Source: Agapanthus africanus (taxonomy: Eukaryota > Streptophyta > Magnoliopsida > Asparagales > Amaryllidaceae). From it: a stretch of DNA of 64,000 nt. The first letter of the stretch is position 1. Every line of letters begins with the position of its first letter. The DNA lies in NCBI GenBank assembly GCA_030015575.1, contig JASDDO010000006.1:204233632-204297631 (forward strand). The letters are read 5' to 3'. This document shows positions 12,699-25,746 of the stretch, one piece after another. The position numbers and the translations under genes are program-made. The notes below the pieces were generated by a model that had not been told where the DNA came from, made no database searches, and saw only the letters and a program-made list of their open reading frames with translations.

Positions 12699-13498
12699 TG
12701 TTGGATGTATATGTCCTGGAGGCCAGTATTGTCTATATATACATATGGATACTAAGGATATGTATGTACAGAACAATCTTGCTCAGTTTTATAGTATATT
12801 ATTCGACTTGTCTTTGTCAGGATATGTGTATTTATTTGTATTGATGTTATATCTGGTTTGCACATATTGATAAAAACTCGATACGGTAGTATACTATTGT
12901 GGTTTGTCTTTATATTAACATAGCATATGTTATACTCGTTATTACATTTTGCGGTTATATGTGGATAAAGCCCCTAGGATCTTTCTTGACTACCTGCGTT
13001 GTGATGGCGATCATACTTGTGGGAGCAGGGCAGTCCACAAGCACATCCTTAAATGGTCCCCAGTCGTGTGAGTATCGAGACTGGGCATTGATACTCTAGA
13101 GTAGACTAGTGTATCCGTTTCTACCCCCGTCGGGGGATGGTTAGTCCCGTAGCCATTGGTCTGATGTACCCAAGATCGTATACAGGTGCTCACTAGGGCG
13201 AGTACACTGGACGGACTCACCGAGAACTTCCATGTGGTACTATACTTATCGTCAGATGGAAGTTCTCAGGTGACATGTGTACAGGTTAGTCCTTGGTCCC
13301 GAGATCGGCATTTGTCTCGTGTGAGTTCCTACTGAACTTTGATCACTACCCTACCATAGCTCTACTGAGTCGTGCAAACAGGTTTTGGTTGGGTTCAGTC
13401 CCGAGCCACATGGAGACAGTGAGCGATTGTCGGGGATACGTCTCTCCCGGTATAGGGAGTCGATATCGCACTGTGATTCGATTGGTCAGGACCATCAG
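12699..13498 (+). mobile_element. Element C 3' LTR, left part
   Basis: The first 800 bp of the C 3' LTR, beginning TGTTGGATGTATATG, interrupted at 13498 by element B. The last five bases ATCAG (13494-13498) correspond to ATAAG at 24009-24013, a target duplication with one later mutation. The LTR resumes at 24009. Confidence 0.88.
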
Positions 13499-15713
13499 TG
13501 TAGGGTTACTAGGCACACTAAGGAGGTTCCACAAGGCATCAACCATGCCAAACAAAAATTTTCCGGTGCCGAGAAACCCTAAACCAGATCGTTAACTAGA
13601 AGGATAGGCGAAAAGCAAGCAAGCAAACGACTTTGCTACTAAGTGAAAGGGATTACAACCTTTGTAGATCCGGTCCACCACTTCTTTAGCTCCGTGTTGA
13701 CGTCCCTCCGCTGTGATCATCGGATCCCGGACTCTAGAAATGGTTTCGTCGGAGAAATGATCGGACTAGGTCATTGACTTCGAGGCCGAAGATGATCTAC
13801 GTCGGGGAGACTCAAACTCAAGCTATTCCTTCACCCGGTCGAAAACTTTATGAAGAGAATACCCTATACTACATGGCAAGTGGTAGAGGATGAAGAAATA
13901 GGAAGTGGGTTCACTTTAGAATTGTATTTCTCACTCTTTTTCTCATGATGCCATTGGAGCTAGCAAGCTTTTTCAAGCTTGATGAAGATGAAGAAGAAGA
14001 AAGAATCATATGAATAATATCCAAAGTGAAACCTATCCAAATGAATGATGTCACCATGGTTGAGTTAACCCCTCATGCTTAACTCATGTAGAGATTTAAC
14101 CAAACCATTAGGTTAAAGGTTGAGTTAACTAATATCTAAAAACATATGACAAAAGAGTTGACTTTGTCAATGTTTATCAAGCTTCATGAAGCTTGATAAC
14201 TTTGACCAAAGTCACACTCTTTTGTTATATGCTTAAGAAAATAGTAAACCCTAATCTAACCTTGATTTGGTTCAAGTCTCATACACACAACTTGTTTGTA
14301 TCATCAAGAATGATACAAACATGTACACTTGCATATATCGCACATAAACAATGTGCACATTCAAGTGAGAAAATCAATCTTAAATCAACCAATACTAGTT
14401 AATGTAAAGTAATATATCAAATATATAATTATACATTAAATCATTAAATCAACACTTGATTTAATGATCCGGTCATATCGCATATAACCGACTAATACCA
14501 ATAGTAACAACTTATCGAATCAACACTTGATCCGATAACCCGGCTATATCGCATATAACCGATCAATGTCACAAATCGCGACAATATAATACAGTATCAC
14601 ATACTGGTATTATTCTCGGTCCCGTACATATCTCATATGCGCTCCTATTTCGTTTCGCTTGAGCCAGGAAACCCCTGTGTAGGACTCTAAAGACTCGTCA
14701 ATACGCCGGCAGCAGGTGATGATCATATCAAACACCCACAAGCCGCAAGCCATCTGCTAAACGTAACGGCCACCCGGGTATTGAGCTATCAGAAGATCAA
14801 CGAGCAAGCCCGCTCATACTCCAGTGAATCCAACGAGTAACACTATGGTACAGTCCGGTCTGTTCGTCTGATATGTCGCATATCTCGTCTAGGGGTGGTA
14901 AACGTCAGACCCCAATAACTCGATAAGTCGTGTCGATATGAGGCTCATAACGGGTCGAGAAAATACTGGTAACACTTACCAGTAAATCCCAAGAGCAGCC
15001 TTGGCCAAGGACTTCCTGTTATAGCCAATCGAACACTGCGCAACATCAACTCCCTATACCGGGAGAGACGAAACCCCTCCTATCGCTCATTGCCTCCATG
15101 TGATTCGGGACTGTAACCAAAAGCCACCTTTTTGCACGCCTTCTTGGACGTGGTATGATGGAAATCAAAGCACAGTGGGAATCACACAAGACTCTATGAC
15201 GATCTCGGGTCTACAGACTAACCTGTACCAGTGTCACCAGAGAACTGCCATCTGACGTAAGGTATAATACCATCTGGGAGTTCTCGGCGAGTCCGTCCAG
15301 TGTACCCAGTCTCTACTGAGCACCCGTATATCATCTCTGATGTCAAACACCAATGGATATGGGATCATCCATCGCCCATTTGTATGGGCCGAGAAGCTAC
15401 ACGCTAGTCTACTCTGGCATATCGATGCCCCGTCTCGATACACCCACGACTAGGGACTTTGAAGGATGTACTTATGGACTACCATGTCCCCACTAGTATG
15501 ATCTGCATCATAGTCCAGGTAGTCAAGTACACATCCTAAGGGCTTTACCAACATGTAACAGAGAGACAATCCGTGTACACGTTAAGGTAAAGAGTAACCA
15601 GATAGCATACTATCATATCGAGCAAGAAAATTATCCCTATATATATCCAAGCATCCACTGCAATATACATCCTATGTACAGTAATGGCTTCTAAGGCATA
15701 CATATAACTAACA
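13499..15713 (-). mobile_element. Element B 3' LTR
   Basis: 2215 bp; plus-strand start TGTAGGGTTACTAGGCAC and end CATATAACTAACA. It matches the second LTR at 21794-24008 over its whole length. ORFs inside, such as 14193-14402 and 15234-15443, recur in every B-type LTR copy and are not genes. Confidence 0.9.
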
Positions 15714-15730
15714 ATCTCGCACTTGCACTA
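15714..15730 (-). other. Polypurine tract, element B (mutated)
   Basis: Read on the minus strand this is TAGTGCAAGTGCGAGAT next to the LTR. The sibling tract is GTGGGAGAT, so one purine has been replaced by C. Confidence 0.7.
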
Positions 15731-18645
15731 GGGCCATCTGATAGCAGTGGTTGTAGTATCTCATACTCAACCATCCCATAAAAGTCTCTCTCTGGGAAAA
15801 GGCATTTCGTGAGTGGATCCTCCGTGTTGTCCTCTGAGTCTACTCTCCTAACCTCGATCCCCTGGAGATCAACCATCTCCATGATCAGGTGATACTGCCT
15901 TAGAATATGTCTAGATCACTGATGCGACGGGCGTTCCTTGGCATAAGACACAACTCCATTGTCATACAATGGGAGTAACGAAGTTCATCTCATGAACTAA
16001 TATACACCCAGACTTCCTCTTTGGTAGCATCTTTGCTAACGATGTATCTTGCCTTTAATCGTCTAGTATATCACGGTATCTAGCTTGGAACTCTTCCAAC
16101 ATACCGTCCCTCCACTGAGGTTAAAGACAATGCCTGTGACTCACATTCAGTCATCTTTATCACTCTGGAACCTTTCCAGTGATTCTCCCCAGGACCGATT
16201 GATACCTTCTCACTACAACTAGTGAGTATTCTAACATCCAATTAGATCTATCTCATAGATCCAAAACCCAGGATTTAGTAGGTATCACTTTGATCCTATA
16301 TGGAGAATCCTTGTGATAAGCGGAGATTGACCGAGCGTAGCATTGGAAACTTCTTCCCTATCAAGAGTATGTCATCCACGTACTCTACGAGGATCACCAC
16401 CATACTCCCTACTACCTTTTTGTATATACAAGGTTCTTCTACCATTTTGATGATGTCAAACTCTTTGACTAACTCATCAAAACAGATATTCCAACTTCGC
16501 GATGCCTGCTTTATCACATAAAACATCTTGCATACGTTTCCGCTGCTCCCACTGTCTACGAAGCCCTCTGACTGTGTACTTATAGACGCTTTCTTCCAAA
16601 TCATCATTTAGAAAAGCAGTCAAGACACCCAACCGCCAGATATCGTAGTCATAGTATGTAGCCGTGGCAAGTAGGATCTGGATGGACTTAAGCATAGCTA
16701 CTTAGAAAAGGTTTCATCATAACCCATACTTGGTCAATGATGCAAACCTTTAACAAGTGTAGCTTTGAAAGTCTCAACTTTTCCATGTACACCAAGTAAT
16801 CTTCTCAAGATATACTTGCTCCTGATGGGGATTAACCCTTCAGATAAAGTAACCAAAGTCCATACTTTGTTGGTGTATAAGGACTTCATCTCAGATCGAT
16901 AAGCATCAAGCCATTCTTACAGAGTCCTACTCCTGATGGCCAGCCCGAGATTAGTTGGGTCATCATCTCTTGATGCAATCCTCGTTCCCACTGTCATAGA
17001 GATACCGAAGTATCTCTCAGGTGGGTGAGGAACCCTACTAGATCAGCGGAGAGGCTGAGGTTCGTTGGTTGCTATTGAATCCTTTGGTTCTACCAAATCA
17101 TCAGCTGTAGTTTGTATAGCTGGAACTGTTTCCAGTTCCACCTCATGACCAATAATTTCTTCACATGAAATTCCCTTTCACAAAGGTGGCATGTTGAGAA
17201 ACAAAACATTTTTGTTCCTCGGTTAGGTAGAAGGTATTCCCTTGTGTATGCTTGGGATATCCAACAAACTTCTGCAGAACTGAATTTGCCTCGAGCTTGT
17301 CCGGATCTTCGTTTTAGACATAGGCCGGAGAACCCCAAATCTTAACAAACTTAAGATATGGGCTCTTCCCTTTCCATATCATATATGAAATGGTAGGCAT
17401 CTAATTTGATCGGAACCCTATTCAATAGGTATGCAACTTCATAAGTGCATAACTCCCTAAAAGGAAATAGGAAACTCAGTAGTACTCGTCATAGAGCACA
17501 CCATATCACATAGGGTGCTATTGCTCCACCCCGATATACTATCTTGCTATGGTGTATGCGGAGGAGTAATGCAGAGAGAGAATCTCATTCTTAGAATAGT
17601 CCAGGAATCCCGTGCTCAAGTATTCTCCTCCTTGATCACATCAAAGGACATAATACTTTTACCCGTATTTTGGTTCTCTACTTCTAACTTATATTCTATG
17701 AATATCTCAAAAGGTTCGGACTTGTATTTCAACAGGAACATATGTCTGAATTTTGAGAGATTATCAGAGAATGTAATGAAGTACAAAGAACCGGTCTTGG
17801 CATTTGTAGACAGGGGACCTTCATACATCATATGTATCATCCCAAGAGTTCACTAACTCTTTCTCTGTTTCCAATAAACAGAGCTATGGTCATATTATCT
17901 CTGTGACATTACTGGCAAGTTTCATAAGATGTAAATTCAAACAGATTTAAATATGCATCTAAATGTAACTTCAGCTAGTCGGGTCGCATTGATATGACCC
18001 AGTCTACAATGTCTCAAGTAGGATTTGTTCATTTCTGAACTCTTCCTCTTGTGTGTGTTCTGTATACTAAGAACTGTAGTTGGATTCAGAATGTCAATGC
18101 TTTTAGATAACGTGCCTGAACCGATCAACTATTGATATAGGAAATGTTCAAAACATTATCCAACAATACAAAATTTTATCATTTCTTTACTAATAAAGAG
18201 ACTGATATGATTTTGTATATCAGGTTCGGTATCTAATAACATTCGTTCAGAATCAATGTACTGATCATACAGGGTGACTGTGACCAACAGACTTGGCTGC
18301 AACACTTGCCCCGTTTTCTGTCTCATGAAACTTATCACCCTTTCTCAGTTCTTTACCTTTCTGTAGCCCATGTAACAAATTACATATGCGGGATCCTGAT
18401 CTGGCATCACATACCCAGGACGTAAAGGATACTGAGAAACAGTTCTCTGTAATGAACACACTCGAAGATGATGCATCAACATGCACTCTCTTCGTTTGGG
18501 TGGCACGGGAATTCTGGTAATCCCCAAATTCCTGCTCTGTCTTATAACATTTATAAGTTGGAGCGGGACCAACGTTCCCCAGCTCAGTATAACAAGCGGG
18601 TTCGGTCAATATATCCGTTTTATTATCTTGATTAAGGCGTGACAT
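15720..18645 (-). pseudogene. Element B gag-less copia polyprotein, degenerate
   Basis: Minus-strand remains of protease to RNase H. The likely start is ATG at 18645-18643 (MSRLNQDNK), followed by the gag stump ILTEPACYTELGNVG and then pre-protease. The protease motif is damaged (CDARSGSR in place of LDTGSGS). Integrase pieces lie near 17616-18080, including HCRLGHI. RT (16296-16607) keeps KQASRSWNICFD and YVDDILLIG but has three residues missing before KQASRSW and a +1 shift near the VYxD segment. RNase H is recognisable only in fragments, and the C-terminus runs into the LTR. The same +1 shift and deletion occur in B2. Confidence 0.85.
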
Positions 18646-19084
18646 GGTCGCTACGAGGAGAGAGAGAAGAAAACACTCTGCGTGCGCTTTTGCAAGATCA
18701 GATTGGTTATTATTTTACCTAATCAGGATGGCTCCCACTGTTTTTATCAAATCTTCTTTCAAACCTTAAAAGGAAAGACTAGCCGGGATTAATTACACGC
18801 TACAAGTTCGCCAATCTTTCAGCCAGGCCAGTGTCGGTACTTTGAGAGAGGTCCCCCGTTCTTTCGCACGAACCTAATTAATATAAACCACGTTTTCCCA
18901 GAGGCGTAACCCCGTTGACACCTTTCTAGACACCTACTTGATCGGCTAATTGTAATGTGTAAAACTCTCCCAGGAGTAACAATTACTCGCAGTGGGTATC
19001 GGGATCCAACTATCTCATAGAAGATATGCAATCTCATTGCAAATTTCAACACTTGAAATTCCCGATAATATTTTGCCCTTAGCA

Positions 19085-19289
19085 CCTATGACCTTGGCTA
19101 AGGTCAACAAATCATAAGCACTAGTCAAGTTCTACCCGTCATTTCATGATTAATTAGACCCACCCACATGACCCTTGGCTAAGGTCAACAAAGCCACATG
19201 ACTGTCCTAACTAATCGCATCATATGCGGTGTAGGAAGACATCACTTAGCTACCGTACACTACGCCTCGGCTATGGTCGACAAACGTAG
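19085..19289 (-). other. Three compound leader hairpins, element B
   Basis: Hairpin 1 (19260-19289) pairs CTACG with CGTAG. Hairpin 2 (about 19162-19201) pairs CATG with CATG. Hairpin 3 (19085-19118) pairs CTTATGA with TCATAGG. Copies of CCTTAGCCAAGG, or a variant of it, sit within them. Confidence 0.58.
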
Positions 19290-19434
19290 CACGAATACTA
19301 AGTACTCTACTTCCTAAAATAACGGAGGGCTACGACAGGTTTTTCTGAAAACCTACTGCATAATGAACTTGATATCGTTGTAGAATCAAATGATTAAAAA
19401 ATGGAGTGTTTTTTAGGCTTTTCTAGTTTTGCTA

Positions 19435-19670
19435 AAGGGGTCACTCCCGGTGAAGGGATCGTCGGCCCTTTCCTCGTCGAATGAGGTGCAGGATATATCA
19501 TATACATCTCTGTGCAAAGCAAAAACTATAGAAGCAATCAAAAGACAAACCGAGGGTTGTAGCATCTGCAAGTTATTGCTAAAGGAGTCACTCCCGGTGA
19601 AGGGATCTCGGTCCTTTCCTTATCGAATAAGGTGCAGGATGTTCTACAAGGAACACCGCGATGCAAAACA
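19435..19670 (-). repeat. Leader tandem repeat, 2 copies of about 147 bp (B)
   Basis: TCACTCCCGGTGAAGGGATC occurs at 19441 and again at 19588, each followed by the complement of the CCTCATTCGACGAGG-type motif. It is orthologous to the repeats in C (6176-6420) and B3 (36876-37112). Confidence 0.7.
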
Positions 19671-21549
19671 ATAACTGTAGCTACCTGTTTTTGAAAATTC
19701 GATTCCACAACATCTAAGGTTTATTTTCTTTCATTAATCACATTAATGAAGTCCCATCATTTAAATCACCTAAACATCACAGATAAATACGACGTACACT
19801 TATGCCATCCGCATTCGCCTCGATGTCCCCTCGTGCACCGTTAGGTTAGGTAACTAACGACAGAGCGAGGCAGGGCTAGCGCGAGTACAAAACATAAGTA
19901 ACGTCTATATAATATATCATATATATCATATACAGTATTTATCACAGAACATCAAATGATCACATCACAGTTATCGCAGCAGAAGAATCATATGAAATAT
20001 TGGATATACTAGGTCGTCCGTGTTTTCAATATGAGCCTGTATAAAACACGGATTCCACGGTCTCAATGAATAGCCAAACCCACACCCCTAGACCCCTACG
20101 AGAACGGCAAGCAACCCTACCAATTCTAGAGTTAGGAGACCCGGACTCGACTCCTCGAGTTGGTCTCCCACTGGACTCCAGAACCCGGTTACTTGTGCCC
20201 TCCTTCTTGGGTCTATCCTAGTGCGGAAAAGTAAATAATATACAATGGGTGACATCTTCCGCTACCTGGAAGTTCCCCAATAAAAGAATATTACGTACAA
20301 GTTAATTTTACATGAATGAAAATGAAAAACTCTCATCTCACATAAAAACCCCCGGCTATTGAAACGCGACGATCCAACATAACATATCCAGCAACACATA
20401 ACATCACATGTCATCAACGTAAGTAAATATGCGCATCCCAATTGTCGTTGACATATAGCAACGAAACCGGCGATATCACATATTACACTTACGGTCGCAG
20501 AAAAGAAAGTATAAAACTACAACAGTTGGAATCCACAAACTCTTTAGACATCGCATGCCTAATCAAATGAATTTCTTAGACATCACATGCCTAACAATTA
20601 TAAACCCCGCATTTTAGTCTCTATATCGAAAACACTTTTCAATATCTAGTCGGGCAATTCAACAAGATTCCCGATAAACTGATCGAATGCTCGTCGCAAA
20701 CTTTAGTAGGCGGCCGCACCCCCGATACCATCGACGAAGTGCACCAAAGCGGAACACCGCTACTGCGAGCACCCGAACGGATGCTTTCGGCGACGGGGTT
20801 CTCCTACAGTCACTTGGTCGGGGCTATGGGGTATAGCTGTCTATTAAGTTTACCCGGCGAGTATCCGCGTACGCTACGTGATTGCAACGGACTTTTGATC
20901 ACATCAAAATTCTGCAGCAACCGATCAATCAAGACTAAATTGCTATGTTTATAACATTCATATTAGTTATCTCATAACTACTTCTGAATTCCAAATATTG
21001 TATCACATTCCAGATAAATAGAAAATGTTAAACTTTCCGCTCGAACAATCAAACACCCAAGTTTTCCCGAAATAGCTCAACTCTTGAAATAAGTTCAAAA
21101 TCATCCATTTCATGCCACAGTACCAACGGTCCAGCCGTAGAAGGGTCAAGCCAACGCCTCGCATGTGGCACACCGTACTGCACCAAACCCTAAGGTTCAA
21201 AGGGCATTTCAAGACGGTCACATAATCGAGTTAAGGTTTGTTGTCTTCTGGAGGGTCCATCGCGTTACTTGCACTACTCAGACGTTCTTAAACTACGGGA
21301 AAATCCAACACTTGGAAATTTCCCGGCAGGGGAAAAAGTGGGTATTTATATCCGGTCGAACTTTCTAACATGTTCTAAAATAATCCGGAAAAACTTAATA
21401 AACAAAGTTAAATAATCCGATCGAATTATCGAGTCCCCAATACATCCCAGAAAACTCAACTCTTGAGTGAAACATAAAACTTCCCAGAAGAGTCAACAAA
21501 CAACAAATAAGGTTACTGTCCAAAAATAATTCCCTGATCATTACATACG

Positions 21550-21596
21550 GCCGCGGAACCGCCACAAATATCATGTTAAAGTCGCGGTTCCGCGGC
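21550..21596 (-). other. PBS-proximal GC hairpin, element B
   Basis: GCCGCGGAACCGC (21550-21562) pairs perfectly with GCGGTTCCGCGGC (21584-21596), 13 bp, about 196 nt from the primer site. Confidence 0.65.
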
Positions 21597-21780
21597 GGTT
21601 TTGTCGTATTACGGTCACGTGATTCACAGTAACCCTTAAAGTTTCCTGCTGATATTTTTGAGAATTTTTAATTTGGAAAAATCCACTGTTTTAAAATTTG
21701 TACAGAGGGGTGAAATCGGGGAATATCGGGGTCGATCGGACTTCTATCTTCGTCTACACTTCGCCTAAAGCTCTAGCTAG

Positions 21781-21792
21781 GCTCTGATACCA
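21781..21792 (-). other. Primer binding site, element B
   Basis: The plus strand reads GCTCTGATACCA, the complement of TGGTATCAGAGC (initiator tRNA-Met). One base separates it from the LTR, as in A1. Confidence 0.9.
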
Positions 21793-21793
21793 C

Positions 21794-24008
21794 TGTAGGG
21801 TTACTAGGCACACTAAGGAGGTTCCACAAGGCATCAACCATGCCAAACAAAAATTTTCCGGTGCCGAGAAACCCTAAACTAGATCGTTAACTAGAAGGAT
21901 AGGCGAAAAGCAAGCAAGCAAACGACTTTGCTACTAAGTGAAAGGGATTACAACCTTTGTAAATCCGGTCCACCACTTCTTTAGCTCCGTGTTGACGTCC
22001 CTCCACTGCGATCATCGGATCCCGGACTCTAGAAATGGTTTCGTCGGAGAAATGATCGGGCTAGGTCATTGACTTCGAGGCCGAAGATGATCTACGTCGG
22101 GGAGACTCAAACTCAAGCTATTCCTTCACTCGGTCGAAAACTTTGTGAAGAGAACACCCTATACTACATGGCAAGTGGTAGAGGATGAAGAAATAGGAAG
22201 TGGGTTCACTTTAGAATTGGATTTCTCACTCTTTTTCTCATGATGCCATTGGAGCTAGCAAGCTTTTTCAAGCTTGATGAAGATGAAGAAGAAGAAAGAA
22301 TCATATGAATAATATCCAAAGTGAAACCTATCCAAATGAATGATGGCACCATAGTTGAGTTAAGTCCTCATGCTTAACTCATGTAGAGATTTAACAAAAC
22401 CATTAAGTTAAAGGTTGAGTTAACTAATATCTAAAAACATATGACAAAAGAGTTGACTTTGTCAATGTTTATCAAGCTTTATGAAGCATGATAACTTTGA
22501 ACAAAGTCATACTCTTTTGTTATATGCTTAAGAAAATAGTAAACCCTAATCTAACCTTGATTTGGTTCAAGTCTCATACACACAACTTGTTTGTATCATC
22601 AAGCATGATACAAACATGTACACTTGCATATATCACATATAAACAATGTGCACATTCAAGTGAGAAAATCAATCTTAAATGAACCAATACTAGTTAATGT
22701 AAAGTAATATATCAAATATATAATTATACATTAAATCATTAAATCAACACTTGATTTAATGATCCGGTCATATCGCATATAACCGACTAATACCAATAGT
22801 AACAACTTATCGAATCAACACTTAATCCGATAACCCGGCTATATCGCATATAACCGATCAATGTCATAAATCGCGAGAATATAATACAGTATCACATACT
22901 GGTATTATTCTCGGCCCCGCACATATCTTATATGCGCTCCTATTTCGTTTCGGTTGAGTCTGGAAACCCCTGTGTAGGACTCTAAAGACTTGTCAATATG
23001 CCGGCAGCAGGTGATGATCATATCAAACACCCACAAGTCGCAAGCGGTCTGCTAAACGTAACGGCCACCCGGGTATTGAGCGATCAGAAGATCAATGAGC
23101 AAGCCCGCTCACACTCCAGTGAATCCAACGAGTAACACTACCGTACAGTCCGGTCTGTTCGTCTGATATGTCGCATATCTCGTCTAGGGGTGGTAAACGT
23201 CAGACCCCAATAACTCGATAAGTCGTGTCGATATGAGGCTCATAACGGGTCGAGAAACTACTGGTAACACTTACCATTAAATCCTAAGAGCAGCCTTGGC
23301 CAAGGACTTCCTGTTATAACCAATCGAACACTGCGCAACATCAACTCCCTATAACGGGAGAGACGAAACCCCTCCTATCGCTCATTGCCTCCATGTGATT
23401 CGGGACTGTACCCAAAAGCCACCTTTTGGCACGCCCTCTTGGACGTGGTATGATGGAAATCAAAGCACAGTGGGAATCACACAAGACTCTATGACGATCT
23501 CGGGTCTACAGACTAACCTGTACCAGTGTCACCAGAGAACTGCCATCTGACGTAAGGTATAATACCATCTGGGAGTTCTCGGCGAGTCCGTCCAGTGTAC
23601 CCAGTCTCTACTGAGCACCCATATATCATCTCTGATGTCAAACACCAATGGATATGGGATCATCCATCGCCCATTTGTATGGGTCGAGAAGCTACACGCA
23701 AGTCTACTCTGGCATATCGATGCCCCGTCTCGATACACCCATGACTAGGGACTTTGAAGGATGTACTTATGGACTACCATGTCCCCACTAGTATGATCTG
23801 CATCATAGTCCAGGTAGTCAAGTACACATCCTAAGGGCTTTACCAACATGTAACAGAGAGACAATCAGTGTACACGTTAAGATAAAGAGTAACCAGATAG
23901 CATACTATCATATCGAGCAAGAAAGTCATCCCTATATATGTCCAAGCATCCACTACAATATACATCCTATGTACAGTAATGGCCTCTAGGGCATACATAT
24001 AACTAACA
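21794..24008 (-). mobile_element. Element B 5' LTR
   Basis: 2215 bp, the same length and termini as the LTR at 13499-15713. Its right end CTAACA is followed by ATAAG, the right copy of the target duplication, and then by the remainder of the C 3' LTR. Confidence 0.9.
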
Positions 24009-25416
24009 ATAAGACCTTGGCTAAGGAAGATGGAATTTACTGATAGGTTGATCAGTAGTTTCCCGGATTGGTCCTGAGCCACATCGGCACGACTTATCAG
24101 GTTATTAGGGTCTGACGTTTACCATCCCTAAGACCCGGTATACGATACTCTTCGATGATGAGATCGGACTGTGCGGATATTGTCACGGATAGGCTCAGTA
24201 GGAGTTCAGACGAGCTTGCTCGTCGGCCTTCCTTTTCGACAGGTACCTGGGTAGCCGTTACGTACAGGTAGTGCCGCTGACGTGCTTGTGGTTAAACTTA
24301 CTGCCCGAGTACTGCCGAGTCTTTAGAGTCCCACACAGAGGGTTAACCTGATCCAGGCAAAATGATGTAGTATCCGTATTGGATACGTGCAGGGTTCGAT
24401 CGGTTGTTGTACTTTGTACTCGGACTTTCGATAGGACAGTTTGTAATACTAGCCGGTTAGGGTTTGAGCCGGATTATTAAATCAGGTATTGATTTAATAA
24501 TTTACATATATGTATTTTGATATATATATTCTAGTATTACGTTCTTCGTGTTATTCTATCTTTTTGGGCGTTCGGATTTTTATCTGATTGCCGGTATATA
24601 TGTACAGTAGACTGAAATCCGTATTTATTACAGATTTACTTCTAGAAGGTGGCCACCTCATTTTGGATTTCCCATTTATTTGATAAATGGAAATGAGGTG
24701 TAAAGTGAGAGGTGAGAGAGGTATGGAGTTGACCATGCTTCAATAGTTTACAAATGAATTTATAATTCATTTTGGGTTTACTATTGAAGCTTGGTTGCTA
24801 TTGTTTAATGAAAGAAATGAACATACAAAACTCTTGTGTGTGAATTTCTCTCTCATGCTTGATCATTATTTTCTTGAGCTCCATTTTCTCTCCAAGGTCC
24901 TCCCTCTTCTTGCTTTCCTCCATCTTCATCTTCTTCCTCTTCACTAACATTCTCATGTGTTGAGAAACAAGTGAAGAGGTCAGAAAAGAGATAGCAAACA
25001 CTCAGACATCCAAACTACATCCTAGATTACTTGGAATAGCATCCCAAGTTCTCTAGTTGCTCTTTTGACACTTAGCAAAGAGCTAGAGCCATGGATCATA
25101 TTCCCCGGGTGGATCATCAAAGACCAAGGAAGGCCGGAGAACAAGCTCGATCCCGTAGGACCGACGGAGCAAGGAAAAAAGATCAAGCAAGTTCAAGGTG
25201 GCTAGTAGGAGCTAAGGATGAAGAACGAAGACCGAAGGACTTGTTTCGTTTGGTAAGAATTCCTCATCATAGTAGATAGCTCTCCTAGTGTAGCTAGTAA
25301 GTTTTATGGAAAGATCCGGGTTTAGAGTTAAACTAGTGCCAAGGTTTTGTTCGTTAGAAAACTTTTGTTCCGCATTTGGCCACGGAAGTTGGCCGGGGCA
25401 CTAGGGTAACCCTTAA
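24009..25416 (+). mobile_element. Element C 3' LTR, right part
   Basis: This resumes the C LTR exactly where it broke at 13498 and runs to CCCTTAA at 25416, where the 5' LTR has CCCTTCA. It is followed by GATCA, the right target duplication of C. With the left part it gives about 2203 bp against 2211 bp in the 5' LTR. Confidence 0.88.
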
Positions 25417-25746
25417 GATCATACTAGTGGGGCCATGGTAATCCATAAGTTCACCCTTTAACGTTCATAGTCGTGGGTGTATCGAGACAGAGCATCGATA
25501 TACCAGAGTAGACTAGCCTATACGCTTCTCGACCCAAATGATGGGCGATGGATGATCCCATATCCATTGGTGTTTGACATCAGAGATGGTATACGGGTGC
25601 TCAGTGGAGACTGGGTACGCTGGACGGACTCACCGAGAACTCCCAGATGGTGTTATACCTCACGTGAGATGGAAGTTCTCTGGTGACACTTGTACAGGTT
25701 AGTCTGTAGACCGGAGACCATCATAGAGTCTTGTGTGATTCCCACT
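25417..25746 (+). mobile_element. B3 copia element, 5' LTR piece 2
   Basis: Continues the B-type LTR from the GATCA site. It ends abruptly after GTGATTCCCACT, where gypsy LTR sequence begins. About 1.1 kb of the B-type LTR expected next is missing, and the LTR picks up again at 34760. Confidence 0.82.

Larger units (their letters stand above)
18646..21780 (-). other. Element B untranslated leader
   Basis: 3.1 kb with no credible gene. Read on the minus strand from 21780 it contains the GC hairpin (21550-21596), the CATTAAT hairpin (19732-19748), the two-copy tandem repeat (19435-19670), three compound hairpins (19085-19289) and a pyrimidine tract ending TAG just before the ATG. It aligns best with the B3 leader (35309-39493, minus the 1556-bp insertion there). 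Confidence 0.75.
13499..24008 (-). mobile_element. Copia element B, complete, minus strand, inserted in C 3' LTR
   Basis: 10,510 bp with two equal-length LTRs (2215 bp each, about 2-3 % different by eye), a primer site complement at 21781-21792, a 3.1-kb leader and a degenerate gag-less pol. It is flanked by ATCAG and ATAAG, a target duplication with one mismatch. Its ends are intact, so it transposed as a unit, but its coding region carries many lesions that are also present in copy B2. Confidence 0.9.
2687..25416 (+). mobile_element. Copia element C, complete but nested and degenerate
   Basis: Plus-strand LTR retrotransposon bounded by LTRs of about 2.2 kb and flanked by a perfect 5-bp target duplication GATCA (2682-2686 and 25417-25421). 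The order is 5' LTR, primer site, 2.3-kb leader, gag-less protease-integrase-RT-RNase H pseudogene, polypurine tract, 3' LTR. Two later insertions lie inside it: a minus-strand solo LTR (7410-9525) and complete element B (13499-24008, within the 3' LTR). Removing these leaves roughly 10.1 kb. It is inserted in the B3 5' LTR. Confidence 0.9.

Noticed and set aside
21781-21792. TGGTATCAGAGC sites as tRNA gene remnants
   Set aside because: They are 12-nt primer binding sites next to LTRs; no cloverleaf surrounds them.
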